Below, piece after piece: positions 1-8,021 of a DNA stretch of 64,000 nucleotides. The notes below the pieces were generated by a model that had not been told where the DNA came from, searched no databases, and saw nothing but the letters and a program-made list of their open reading frames with translations. The DNA lies in NCBI RefSeq assembly GCF_039982735.1, contig NZ_JBDWXV010000018.1, forward strand, positions 124,001 to 188,000. Reading direction: 5' to 3'. Numbering within the stretch: the stretch's first letter is position 1; each line of letters opens with the position of its first letter. Source of the DNA: Saccharospirillum sp039982735. Its GTDB lineage: Bacteria > Pseudomonadota > Gammaproteobacteria > Pseudomonadales > Natronospirillaceae. A program made the position numbers and the translations under genes.

Positions 1-124
1 GGGATGTGGAGTTGCCACCCGCGCCTCTGCATCCCGGATCGACCCCATTGCACTGGACAGCGCTGGTATTCGGGAGCAGCACGAGAAACGCTCGATAGCC
101 TTATCGATCACAACAATAGGGAGA
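1..124. other. Non-coding region upstream of the putP leader
   Basis: No convincing gene is visible here. Seen in the sequence: a perfect dyad TCGATA-GCCT-TATCGA at 92-107, which could be an operator, and a short inverted repeat GGGATG (1-6) / CATCCC (30-35). The promoter for putP most likely lies here, because the long hairpin that follows runs almost up to the putP ribosome binding site and leaves no room for a promoter behind it. No clear -35/-10 pair could be picked by eye. Confidence 0.3.
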
Positions 125-391
125 CTCTGAATAATTCCCCCTGGGCTCTGGCTTATCCGAGGGACGTTGCCACAAGGCGGACTCATGCAGGAATGTCTAG
201 ACCTTTCAAATGAGTCCAACGCAGTGGCAACGTTCCTCGGAAAGCCCCGGAGGGCGCGGCTAAAACGTTCTGCCACGGCGTTGCACTTCTTGACAAGGGC
301 TACGGCCATTGCGCTGCGAAGTACGTCGGAGTGCCGCCCACTTGGGCAAAACGTTTTAGCTCGCGCAGAGCCCAGGGGGAATTGTTCAGAG
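125..391 (+). repeat. 267-nt nested palindrome in the putP leader
   Basis: Outer arms 125-150 and 366-391 pair over 26 nt with only one non-Watson-Crick position, a T.G wobble. Inside are two further foldbacks. The first has arms 157-173 / 224-240 (17 nt, one G.T wobble) capped by a perfect 8-bp stem 179-186 / 210-217. The second has arms 254-269 / 350-366 (GCTAAAACGTT paired with AACGTTTTAGC). Both wobbles are G.T on the + strand, the strand that would be transcribed with putP. The 3' arm ends 24 nt before the putP ATG, so the structure must lie in the mRNA leader if transcription comes from upstream. It may be a regulatory leader, or a dispersed repeat that landed there; the TAAAACGTT/AACGTTTTA stem resembles the hairpin module at 38450-38472. 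Confidence 0.7.
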
Positions 392-415
392 GCTCCCAAT
401 AACTCGGAGTACATT

Positions 416-1876
416 ATGAGCAACACCATAGCGGTCAGTTTGACCTTTATTATCTACCTGGCGGGTATGATGTGGATCGGCCTTTGGGCCTATCGCCGCA
501 CGACAGACCTGTCTGATTACATACTGGGCGGTCGTTCTCTGGGTGCCTGGCCTTCAGCGCTGTCGGCCGGTGCCTCCGATATGTCTGGCTGGTTATTGCT
601 GGGTCTGCCCGGCGCCATATATGCCTCGGGCATGGGCGAAGCCTGGATCGCCGTTGGTCTGCTGGCAGGCACTTATCTGAACTGGTTGATCGTTGCGCCC
701 CGTTTGCGTGCCTATTCACAAGCTGCCTCGGACAGCCTGACCTTGCCGCAGTACTTCAGCAACCGGTTCGAAGATAAGGTGGCGATTCGTGCCATTTCAG
801 CCTTCTTCATTTTGCTGTTCTTCCTGTTCTACACCAGTTCCGGTTTGGTAGCGGGCGGTAAACTGTTTGAAACCGTCTTCGGTTGGGATTACACCATTGC
901 CGTTACCATAGGCACCATCATGGTGGTTTCCTACACGCTCTTTGGCGGTTATCTGGCCGTTTCCTGGACAGACCTGGTGCAAGGCTTGTTGATGGCAGCA
1001 GCGCTGATCATTGTGCCGATCTTTGCACTCATGGTGATCGGTGAAGGCCCGGCGGCCGTTCTGGAAGCGAAAAACCCGAATCTGGTTAGCATGTTCACCA
1101 GTGCCGATGGCTCTTCGCTGGGGCTGATTGCCATTATTTCATCTCTGGCATGGGGTCTGGGCTATTTTGGTCAGCCGCACATTCTGGCGCGTTTCAAAGG
1201 CATTAAAGACCGCAACGAAGTGAAGCGTGCGCGTCGCATTGCCGTAACCTGGACGTTCCTGGGTATGGCTGGCGCACTGCTGGTTGGTATTGCAGGCATT
1301 GGGTATTTTGAAACGGGTTTGCCCGATGGCGAGACGGTGTTCATTAGCCTGGTTCAGGCATTGTTCCACCCTCTGGTGGCAGGTATTTTACTGGCGGCGA
1401 TTCTGGCTGCGATCATGTCGACTGCAGATTCACAGTTGCTGGTGTCCTCGTCCGCACTGACTGAAGATTTCTACAAATCGATTTTCAGAAAAGATGCCGA
1501 CCCGGCGTCACTGGTAAAAATTGGTCGTGGCGCTGTGGTACTGATTGCGCTCGTCGCCTGGTTCTTCGCACTGGATGATGACAGCTCGGTACTGGCACTG
1601 GTGTCATACGCCTGGGCCGGTTTCGGCGCCGCCTTTGGTCCGGCGGTTATTCTGTCGCTGTACTGGAACCGTATGAACCGGGTCGGTTGCATTGCTGGTA
1701 TTCTGGTCGGTGGTATTACCGTTGTTGTCTGGAAGCAGTTGACCGGTGGCATTTTCGATATGTACGAAATTGTTCCAGGCTTCCTGTTCTCGACCATTGC
1801 TGTCTATGTTGGCAGCATTGCATCGACAGAGCCTTCAAAGGAAATGCACGCTACTTTCCAGGAAGTGAATGGCTAA
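416..1876 (+). CDS. putP: Sodium/proline symporter PutP
   Basis: Inner-membrane SSS-family carrier that takes up proline with Na+, as nutrient or osmoprotectant. The 486-residue product is close to the usual PutP length (about 500). It shows the conserved N-terminal region GGRSLGAWPSALSAGASDMS followed by WLLLGLPGA, typical of PutP, and about 13 hydrophobic segments. ATG 416 was chosen because it has CGGAG 8 nt upstream and begins the family's first membrane segment; the reading frame is open further upstream (to 167), but that part encodes the leader palindrome, not a protein-like sequence. The gene is alone in its transcription unit and ends at the hairpin terminator at 1933. No putA is in the window. 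Function confidence is high from the family motifs; substrate is by family. Confidence 0.93.
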   Translation: MSNTIAVSLTFIIYLAGMMWIGLWAYRRTTDLSDYILGGRSLGAWPSALSAGASDMSGWLLLGLPGAIYASGMGEAWIAVGLLAGTYLNWLIVAPRLRAYSQAASDSLTLPQYFSNRFEDKVAIRAISAFFILLFFLFYTSSGLVAGGKLFETVFGWDYTIAVTIGTIMVVSYTLFGGYLAVSWTDLVQGLLMAAALIIVPIFALMVIGEGPAAVLEAKNPNLVSMFTSADGSSLGLIAIISSLAWGLGYFGQPHILARFKGIKDRNEVKRARRIAVTWTFLGMAGALLVGIAGIGYFETGLPDGETVFISLVQALFHPLVAGILLAAILAAIMSTADSQLLVSSSALTEDFYKSIFRKDADPASLVKIGRGAVVLIALVAWFFALDDDSSVLALVSYAWAGFGAAFGPAVILSLYWNRMNRVGCIAGILVGGITVVVWKQLTGGIFDMYEIVPGFLFSTIAVYVGSIASTEPSKEMHATFQEVNG

Positions 1877-1932
1877 TAGTTGCCAGGCACAGTCCTGAAA
1901 CAAGAATGGGGTAACGTCAGTTGCCCATAATA

Positions 1933-1958
1933 AACCGGGCAAACGCCCGGTTTTTTTT
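1933..1958 (+). terminator. Rho-independent terminator after putP
   Basis: Stem AACCGGGC / GCCCGGTT with a short AAAC loop region, followed by eight T residues, 57 nt past the putP stop codon. Confidence 0.9.
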
Positions 1959-2035
1959 GTTTTACTGACCAAACTCAAGGTGTGTTGCGGGTGCTTGCCT
2001 ATACTGGATGTCTCTAACACCAGGAGCAGTATCCA

Positions 2036-2371
2036 ATGAGTATTCTAAAGAAGACCAACGACCTGACCCCTCACCTGATTGCATTGCGCAAAGAACAGCC
2101 TGCCACCTACGACGCTTTTCAGTCAGTCGGCAAAGCAACCTATGTGGATGGTGAGCTGACTCATTTGACCAAGGAACTGATAGCAACGGCGATCGCCATC
2201 AGTGTTAACTGTGAGCCTTGCATTGGTTACCATGTGCGCTCTCTGGTCAAGCTGGGGGTTACCCGCGAGGCCTTTACAGAAATGCTGGGTGTGGTTATCC
2301 AGATGGGCGGCGGCCCCGGCCTGATGAAAGCAGGCGAGGCCATGTCAGTATATGAGGAATTAACGACTTAG
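2036..2371 (+). CDS. AhpD-like carboxymuconolactone decarboxylase family protein
   Basis: A 111-residue all-helical protein of the CMD/AhpD family. The redox motif is visible at about residues 56-64: CEPC followed by IGYH, i.e. C-x-x-C-x3-H with an upstream conserved acidic residue (KEL). Family members of this size act as thiol peroxidase partners or have unknown redox roles rather than as true decarboxylases. AGGAG precedes ATG 2036 by about 9 nt. The gene stands between the putP terminator and the convergent nhaD, so its neighbours do not reveal a pathway. Confidence 0.85.
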   Translation: MSILKKTNDLTPHLIALRKEQPATYDAFQSVGKATYVDGELTHLTKELIATAIAISVNCEPCIGYHVRSLVKLGVTREAFTEMLGVVIQMGGGPGLMKAGEAMSVYEELTT

Positions 2372-2384
2372 TGCACTTTAGGGT

Positions 2385-2429
2385 TCCCACTCCCTTATTG
2401 TGGGAGGCGCGGACCTTAGAGCCCGCGCC
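2385..2429. other. Double hairpin between convergent genes (possible terminator)
   Basis: Two adjacent perfect stems lie in the 75-bp gap between the AhpD-like gene and nhaD: TCCCAC / GTGGGA (2385-2390 / 2400-2405) and GGCGCGG / CCGCGCC (2406-2412 / 2423-2429). Neither is followed by a clear T-run, so intrinsic termination is only possible, but the position suits a bidirectional 3' end. Confidence 0.45.
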
Positions 2430-2446
2430 AGGGTTGTTTGCAGGAA

Positions 2447-3805
2447 TTAAACAACCCACTGATAAAACAGTGCGCCACCGATATAGCCCATCAGCGCTAG
2501 CGGAGCGATGTGCTTCAGGTACCAGAAGAAGCTGATGCGCTCCATGCCCATGGCTGCCACCCCGGCGGCTGACCCGATAATCAGGCAGCTGCCACCTGTT
2601 CCGGCAGAATAGGCCAGAAATTCCCACATCGCAGCATCGGTTGGATAAACCGACAGGTCATACATGCCCATGGTTGCGGCAACCAGGGGTACGTTGTCGA
2701 TAACGGCAGACATCAACCCGATCAGAAAGACGATCAGGTTAATGTTGCCGATCGATTGATCCAGAGTACTGGCCAGGGACGATAGCAGCCCAGTGGCTTC
2801 CAGCGCGGAAACGGCGAGCAGAATACCCAGAAAGAACAGAACGCTGGGCGTATCAATACGCTTCAGCACCCGGGTAATGTGCAGTTCGGTGTCGTCGTCG
2901 TAGTCGGCTCTGTGATGAATGATTTCACTGACGATCCATAATACCGAAAGGCTCAACATCATGCCCATGAAGGGCGGCAAGTGGGTAACGGTTTTGAACA
3001 CGGGCACGAACAGCAAGCCCAAAATGCCAACCGCGAAAATAATATTGCGATGGTGGCGGGTTACCTGATCGGCATCCTGTTTGTAAGGCATGGCCTGGGG
3101 CGGGTGAATGGACTGGCCGCGTAATGACCAGGTCAGATACAGCATGGGTACCAGCAGGCAAATCAGCGATGGTAAAAACAGGGATTTGATGATCGCCATG
3201 GTGGTGATCTGTCCACCAATCCACAACATGGTTGTGGTCACGTCACCTATTGGTGACCAGGCACCACCCGCATTTGCGGCAACGACGATCATGCCGGCAA
3301 AAAACAGACGTTCCTGGCGGCTGGCGATGAGCTTTCGAATCAGCGATATCATCACAATGGTGGTGGTCAGGTTGTCCAGAGCGGCTGACATGAAGAAGGC
3401 GAGCACCGCAATTAACCACAGCAGGGTAACGGTGGAGGTTGCCTTGATCCGGTCGGTAATAATGGCAAAGCCGCCATAGGCATCCACAAATTCTACGATG
3501 GTCATGGCGCCGAGAAGAAAGAACAGAATTGAGCCAATTTCACCCAGGAAGGTCAGCAATTGATGCTCGCCAACCCAGGTATGTATCAGCGCGCTCTGGT
3601 CGAGATTGGCATGCTCTTCCAGAAACCAGGCCGGCAGGGTATCCACGGCGATCAGATCGCCAGCGAACAGTATATATACCGTCCAGCACAGGACGGCGCT
3701 CATGATTGCCGGGGCTGTCTTGTCGATCTTAAGACTGTGTTCGGCAATGATGGCGAGGTAGCCAAGAGTAAAAATACCAATAATCAGGATTAACGCTAAG
3801 GGCAC
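2447..3805 (-). CDS. nhaD: NhaD-type Na+/H+ antiporter
   Basis: Inner-membrane antiporter of the ion transporter superfamily that extrudes Na+ (or Li+) in exchange for protons, typical of marine and haloalkaliphilic bacteria. The product has about 12 hydrophobic segments and the NhaD-like stretches SAALDNLTTTIVMISLIRKL and AANAGGAWSPIGDVTTTMLW, which carry the conserved polar residues of the family's two half-repeats. GTG 3805 is chosen (452 aa) because TGGAG lies 7 nt upstream and the first membrane helix starts right after it; the frame also has a TTG at 3841, without a good ribosome binding site. Foldback element 1 lies immediately upstream. Family assignment is firm; ion specificity is inferred. 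Confidence 0.9.
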   Translation of the reverse strand: MPLALILIIGIFTLGYLAIIAEHSLKIDKTAPAIMSAVLCWTVYILFAGDLIAVDTLPAWFLEEHANLDQSALIHTWVGEHQLLTFLGEIGSILFFLLGAMTIVEFVDAYGGFAIITDRIKATSTVTLLWLIAVLAFFMSAALDNLTTTIVMISLIRKLIASRQERLFFAGMIVVAANAGGAWSPIGDVTTTMLWIGGQITTMAIIKSLFLPSLICLLVPMLYLTWSLRGQSIHPPQAMPYKQDADQVTRHHRNIIFAVGILGLLFVPVFKTVTHLPPFMGMMLSLSVLWIVSEIIHHRADYDDDTELHITRVLKRIDTPSVLFFLGILLAVSALEATGLLSSLASTLDQSIGNINLIVFLIGLMSAVIDNVPLVAATMGMYDLSVYPTDAAMWEFLAYSAGTGGSCLIIGSAAGVAAMGMERISFFWYLKHIAPLALMGYIGGALFYQWVV

Positions 3806-3871
3806 AGAAACGCTCCATTTACAGAAGGTGTGACTTGGCAATCACAATGTGGGCCTTGGTGTCAGGAATTC

Positions 3872-4000
3872 GTGATCGCGACCGGGTAGACTCATCCGGG
3901 GTCGGCGTAAATCCATCCATGGAGCCTAGGCCGCAGCCGAGGCGTCGGACCGATCCATACTGCGGACTCCCCCCGGATGAGCCCACCCGGCAGCCATCAC
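3872..4000 (-). repeat. Foldback element copy 1 (129 bp)
   Basis: Copy 1 of the seven-member family. The folding strand is the minus strand, whose 5' arm begins GTGATGGCTG and ends TCATCCGGGG; arms are 3971-4000 and 3872-3901. Pairing across 30 positions: 25 Watson-Crick, three G.T wobbles, two mismatches near the outer end. The core carries the family's AGTCCGC, CTAGG and ACGCCGA blocks. Hairpin A is enlarged compared with the 113-bp form (extra GGTCCGACGCCTCGG-type stem), while hairpin B is normal. It lies just upstream of nhaD, with its folding strand in the same sense. Confidence 0.9.
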
Positions 4001-4062
4001 TCAACTTGCTAACACCTCAGAAACTTCAATTTACAAGCAAACCATCAAACAGACAGACTAGC

Positions 4063-4416
4063 TCAAGTCGCTGGAGGTGCCTGTGGCCAGGCCTTGAAAT
4101 GACAGCCAGTGCGGCGTTGTTTGCTTCCGGTCGGAATGGAGTCAGAGGTGGTTAATGGCAGGCGAGCCAGTAGCAGCAGAGAGGGCAGGGAGGCTGGCTC
4201 GGATCGGTCGTCCAGTGAAAAGTCGGGCGTTAGTCCGTTTTCCGTCAGTAAATGCTGAGTATCAAAGGATTGCTCAGACTCGGTGTCCATATCACCCGGG
4301 CAAACCGGTTCAGGGGTCGGTTGGGCGAGGGCGGTTGCTGAGAGGCTGAGCATTAGCCATAGCAACAGCGCTGGAAGGGTACTTCCGGTGTGTCTGAATG
4401 AGAGCAACGCTGACAT
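4063..4416 (-). CDS. Possible small secreted protein
   Basis: A 117-residue reading frame of unknown function. The N-terminus looks like a Sec signal peptide: positive start, hydrophobic run LPALLLWLMLSLSATALA, and an ALA-Q type cleavage site at about residue 32. The rest is acidic in the middle and then basic, with a pair of cysteines, and matches no family I recognise. The ATG lacks a good ribosome binding site. Overlapping plus-strand frames at 4155-4573 have no protein-like features. It could be a real lipid- or periplasm-targeted protein or a chance frame. Confidence 0.4.
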   Translation of the reverse strand: MSALLSFRHTGSTLPALLLWLMLSLSATALAQPTPEPVCPGDMDTESEQSFDTQHLLTENGLTPDFSLDDRSEPASLPSLLLLARLPLTTSDSIPTGSKQRRTGCHFKAWPQAPPAT

Positions 4417-4569
4417 GGCAGTGGCGAAACCGGGTGATAGGTGGGCGAAACAGGCCGCTATTATTCAGTTCTGGAGCCAGAAAGCAAAACCTGTTTGTGA
4501 TGGGCTCTGTACCACCCGGCTCTGGCCCGGTAAGCTCTGCGCTGCGACCGGCTTACTAAAAGGATGCCT

Positions 4570-5160
4570 GTGAATACCAAAGCCATGATGTTGTCGATTC
4601 TCGCCACTTTGTTGCTGGTGGCGTTACCCTGGGTCTTGGGTGCCCGGGTGCCAGGTTACAGCAGTGTTCAGTTCATCAGCGAGTTGGGTACCATTGATAT
4701 GCCTAACCGATCTGCCGCTAATGGCGCTTTTTTGCTCATTGGTGCCTTCTGGATGGGGGCTGTCGAGGCCGCCCGAAAAGCGCTCGAGCCCAACAAAATG
4801 GACCCCTGGGTGCGGTTTGGGGCTATAGCCTTTGCTGCCAGCTACATCGGCAGTGTGGTGTTTCCCTGTGATCTGGGTTGCCCGGCTTCGGGCAGCGCTA
4901 ACCAGTTGATTCACAGCACACTGATTTGGGTGCTCAGTGCCGGTGCCGTCGTCTCGGGTGTCCGGCTGGTGCCAGCGACCTCCGTCAAAGGCATGAGCGC
5001 GCTGAAAGTGACGCTGGTGTTAACCTTTCTGGTTCTGCAGGTGGCGGCCTGGCAGCGCGACTGGTATCCGGGCTTGTGGCAGCGGTTGTTTGAATTGAAT
5101 TTTGCCGTGTTGTGGGTGCTGTGGGTCTGGCGATTGCCCGGTCGCCAGGCGCGTCTCTGA
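4570..5160 (+). CDS. DUF998 family membrane protein
   Basis: About 196 residues with five to six hydrophobic helices. The region YSSVQFISELG near residue 32 and the acidic/cysteine loop PCDLGCPASG near residue 100 match the DUF998 family of integral membrane proteins, whose function is unknown. GTG 4570 is preferred over ATG 4564 (two codons earlier) because AAGGA sits directly against the ATG but 5 nt before the GTG. The next gene, an AEC carrier, starts 48 bp downstream on the same strand, so co-transcription is possible. Confidence 0.75.
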   Translation: MNTKAMMLSILATLLLVALPWVLGARVPGYSSVQFISELGTIDMPNRSAANGAFLLIGAFWMGAVEAARKALEPNKMDPWVRFGAIAFAASYIGSVVFPCDLGCPASGSANQLIHSTLIWVLSAGAVVSGVRLVPATSVKGMSALKVTLVLTFLVLQVAAWQRDWYPGLWQRLFELNFAVLWVLWVWRLPGRQARL

Positions 5161-5208
5161 GTGGCTTCCCTGCTGGGCTCTTTCTGGTAAACAGGTTGGT
5201 TAAGCGTC

Positions 5209-6090
5209 ATGGTTGAGCGTATTGCGGGCATTGTTGTGCCCATTTTTCTGGTTGTTCTTGTCGGGTTTCTCTACGGGCGCAAGCACGCCCCGAACATGGA
5301 AGCGGCCAATCGCATCAACATCGATGTATTCACGCCTTTCCTGATTCTCAGTGTGTTTGCCTCGCGTCCGGTTGATTTGGGCGACTACGCGCCACTGGCG
5401 CTGGGCGCCATTCTGGTGACCTTGCTGCCCGGCATTGGTGCCTATTACCTGGCCCGGGCCATCGGGGTCAGTTGGAAAACCTTTGTACCGCCGATGATGT
5501 TCCGCAACAGCGGTAACACCGGGCTCCCGCTGATGCTCTTCACCTTCGGTGAAGCATTCATGCCCGCGGCGGTGATTCTGTTTATTGTGGAAAACACCCT
5601 GCACTTTACCGTGGGTGCCTGGCTGCTTAACCCGCGAACCCATCTGCTGCATGTACTGAAAAACCCCATGATCATCGCTGCCGCTTTGGGTCTGGCCATT
5701 GCCGGTTTCAGTGTGCATTTGCCCGACTGGCTGATTCGCTCGCTCGCTTTGCTGGGCGATATCGCTGTTCCGCTGATGTTGTTCGCGTTGGGTGTCCGGT
5801 TGGTGAATCTGGACTTGAGTGGCTGGCGCATCGGGGTGGTCAGCGCGGTTGCCTCGCCGATTCTCGGGTTGATGGTCGCCTGGCCACTGGCGCTGCTGCT
5901 GGATCTGCCGCCCGTGCAGCAAGCCATGCTGATACTGTTTGGTGCCTTGCCACCGGCGGTATTGAACTATCTGGTCGCGGAACGCTACAACCAGCAGCCG
6001 GAACAGGTGGCCGCCATGGTGATGTTTTCCAATGCGCTGAGCATTGTGTCGATACCCCTGGTGCTTGCCTGGGTGCTGGGTGGCATTTGA
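5209..6090 (+). CDS. AEC family (auxin efflux carrier-like) transporter
   Basis: Ten-helix inner-membrane carrier of 293 residues. The family signature is visible as paired hydrophobic halves and the conserved MFRNSGNTGLPLMLFTFGEA segment at about residues 98-117. Bacterial AEC proteins export or take up small organic acids such as malate or malonate; the substrate here cannot be told from sequence. It follows the DUF998 gene by 48 bp with no terminator between them. A long minus-strand frame opposite it is a shadow. Confidence 0.85.
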   Translation: MVERIAGIVVPIFLVVLVGFLYGRKHAPNMEAANRINIDVFTPFLILSVFASRPVDLGDYAPLALGAILVTLLPGIGAYYLARAIGVSWKTFVPPMMFRNSGNTGLPLMLFTFGEAFMPAAVILFIVENTLHFTVGAWLLNPRTHLLHVLKNPMIIAAALGLAIAGFSVHLPDWLIRSLALLGDIAVPLMLFALGVRLVNLDLSGWRIGVVSAVASPILGLMVAWPLALLLDLPPVQQAMLILFGALPPAVLNYLVAERYNQQPEQVAAMVMFSNALSIVSIPLVLAWVLGGI

Positions 6091-6309
6091 ACGCTTGCCA
6101 GGACGCTCGTTAATCATTGTCGCGCAAAAGCTTGATACTCTGCCCATGCAGTGCTTAGCTAAGCGTTAGGTTATGTATTCTTTGCCCGGAGACAGTCGGT
6201 GTCACCGCCCTGTGAAAGGTGGGTTGAGTACCCTGGTCACACGTTAGTTCGGTTACCCTGAGAGGACAGGTGTTCTGTCTCGCTGAATACAGATTCAGAA
6301 GGGATGGCT

Positions 6310-7533
6310 ATGACGACGAAGATGACCCCCAATCAATCGACGGCGAATGAATCCCGCCTGAGCAGTCGCCAGGCAGACGCCCCTCGTATTGCCCTAAGAA
6401 CGCCCTCCGTTGACGTACAACCGCCTGGCTGGATCAAAAGCGTTTTGGATCAGGCAGACATCCGGGTTCAGGGCGACCGTCCATGGGATCTTCAGGTGCA
6501 CAACCCCCGACTTTATGGACGCTTGTTAAGGCACGGGTCGGTAGGATTGGCCGAAGCTTACATTGACGGCTGGTGGAGCAGTTATCGAATTGACGAAATG
6601 ATAACGCGCCTGTTGAGCACCGGCGTTCAGGGTCATATGCCAGGGCTGGTTCGGTTGAAAGATGCCTGTCGAGGTTTGGCTTACCGGCTAATCAACTTTC
6701 AAAGTGACCGGCGTGCCTTCACCGTTGGCAGAGTGCATTACGATATTGGTAACGACCTGTTTCGGCGCATGCTCGATGACAGCATGATGTACAGCTGTGC
6801 TTACTGGTCGCAGGCCCAGACCCTGGCTGATGCTCAGCAGGCCAAAATCGACCTGATTTGCCGCAAGCTTGACCTCAGCCCCGGCCAGACCGTATTGGAT
6901 ATAGGCTGTGGCTGGGGTGGTCTGGCCGGGCACCTGGCGCGCCATTATCAGGTTAATGTGGTTGGCATTACCGTCAGCCAGGAGCAGCAAGCATTTGCCC
7001 GTCATTTACTAGCAGATTTGCCGGTGGACATTCGTTTGGCCGATTATCGCAGTCTAACGGGTCGGTTCGACCGGGTCGTCTCAGTGGGGATGTTCGAACA
7101 CGTAGGCGCCAAAAACCATCGTACCTTTTTTGAGACAGTCCATCGGTTACTGGCTGACGATGGTCTGTTCTTGTTGCACACCATTGGCGATGAAGCCGAC
7201 AGCGCGGCGCCCGAGCCTTTTATCAACAAGTACATCTTTCCCAATGGCAAGGTGCCGTCACGACGCGAGATTAACAATGCCAGTCTGGGCCTGTTCCGGC
7301 TCGAGGACTGGCACAACTTCGGGCCTGATTATGATCGCACCCTGATGGCTTGGGCTGAGCGAATCGATGCTGCCTGGCCGGACTTGTCGGACCGGTATGA
7401 CGAGCGGTTTCAGCGGCTGTGGATGTTTTATCTATACAGCTGTGCCGCCTTCTTCCGGTCCCGTCAGGGTCAGCTATGGCAGCAGGTGTATTCGACACGA
7501 ACGTCTGATCAGGAATATCGAAGTGTTCGATAG
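6310..7533 (+). CDS. cfa: Cyclopropane-fatty-acyl-phospholipid synthase
   Basis: SAM-dependent enzyme that adds a methylene bridge to unsaturated acyl chains of membrane phospholipids, usually in stationary phase or acid stress. At about 407 residues it is slightly longer than E. coli Cfa (382). The SAM-binding motif VLDIGCGWGGLAGHLA lies near residue 195, and the C-terminal FYLYSCAAFFRSR near residue 375 holds the family's conserved cysteine. VSVGMFEHVGAKN near residue 255 is also diagnostic. ATG 6310 is favoured over ATG 6304 because AGAAGGG abuts the earlier codon but is 6 nt from the later one. It is monocistronic by spacing. Confidence 0.92.
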   Translation: MTTKMTPNQSTANESRLSSRQADAPRIALRTPSVDVQPPGWIKSVLDQADIRVQGDRPWDLQVHNPRLYGRLLRHGSVGLAEAYIDGWWSSYRIDEMITRLLSTGVQGHMPGLVRLKDACRGLAYRLINFQSDRRAFTVGRVHYDIGNDLFRRMLDDSMMYSCAYWSQAQTLADAQQAKIDLICRKLDLSPGQTVLDIGCGWGGLAGHLARHYQVNVVGITVSQEQQAFARHLLADLPVDIRLADYRSLTGRFDRVVSVGMFEHVGAKNHRTFFETVHRLLADDGLFLLHTIGDEADSAAPEPFINKYIFPNGKVPSRREINNASLGLFRLEDWHNFGPDYDRTLMAWAERIDAAWPDLSDRYDERFQRLWMFYLYSCAAFFRSRQGQLWQQVYSTRTSDQEYRSVR

Positions 7534-7764
7534 CAATAGCTGCTTGTTCATTAAGTGAACGGTTTGGTTGCCTCAATTTTTTTCCCGCCAGTGGGGTAAT
7601 CGCGGCTATTCCTTCCAAGCAAGAAAAGCACCAGTTCTACCAGTGTTAGCCCGTCCAGCGTTCAGGCTGTGAGGGAGTTGGCAGGTTGCGTAAAAAAGTG
7701 ACGTCTATCCCAAAAAATCGAGGCTAATGCGCACTGCCGACACCGTTTTTCCGGCACGCTAACG

Positions 7765-7991
7765 GAGTTCGGTAACCCCGAACAGAGTTTGAGCGTGTCT
7801 CAACTCGGGGTTTGTGAAAGCAACGGTGTGCGATTCCCGCACAGTGTCCGTTGGCCTGTCTTCAGACGTCTTACCTTCCGAATTCCGTTTCGCCAATGTG
7901 CAGTGTCGCAATCCGTCAGGGAGCTTGATGGGTGTGCTGCTGTCGCGAGGTGATCCCTCATGGAAGCGCACTGCGCTTCGTGGCGACGGAT
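7765..7991 (+). promoter_or_regulatory. Structured 5' leader of the secreted protease gene
   Basis: The 488-bp gap before the protease gene holds a chain of stems on the + strand. Stem 1 is AACCCCGA 7774-7781 / TCGGGGTT 7805-7812 with an inner GTTTGAG / CTCAAC. Stem 2 is CAACGG 7821-7826 / CCGTTG 7848-7853 enclosing TGTGCG / CGCACA with an ATTCC loop. An outer stem ATCCGTC 7911-7917 / GACGGAT 7985-7991 encloses the perfect hairpin GAAGCGC-ACT-GCGCTTC 7963-7979. The A-rich stretch with the ribosome binding site follows immediately. This looks like a structured mRNA leader; it does not fit a riboswitch class that I can name. The remainder, 7534-7764, shows nothing definite. Confidence 0.5.
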
Positions 7992-8021
7992 AAAAAAAAT
8001 AATAGAAGAAGGAATCCAATC

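Noticed and set aside
4155..4573. Overlapping plus-strand frames between foldback copy 1 and the DUF998 gene
   Set aside because: Basic, low-complexity translations without ribosome binding sites; the minus-strand signal-peptide frame is more protein-like.
5200..6147. 315-codon minus-strand frame opposite the AEC carrier
   Set aside because: Low-complexity Gln/His/Arg-rich translation, no start signal, and fully explained as the antisense shadow of a clear membrane protein gene.
7821..7853. Cobalamin riboswitch
   Set aside because: Only a loose GGTG...ATTCC..CGC likeness; the conserved B12-box context and paired arms are absent, and the gene is a protease.
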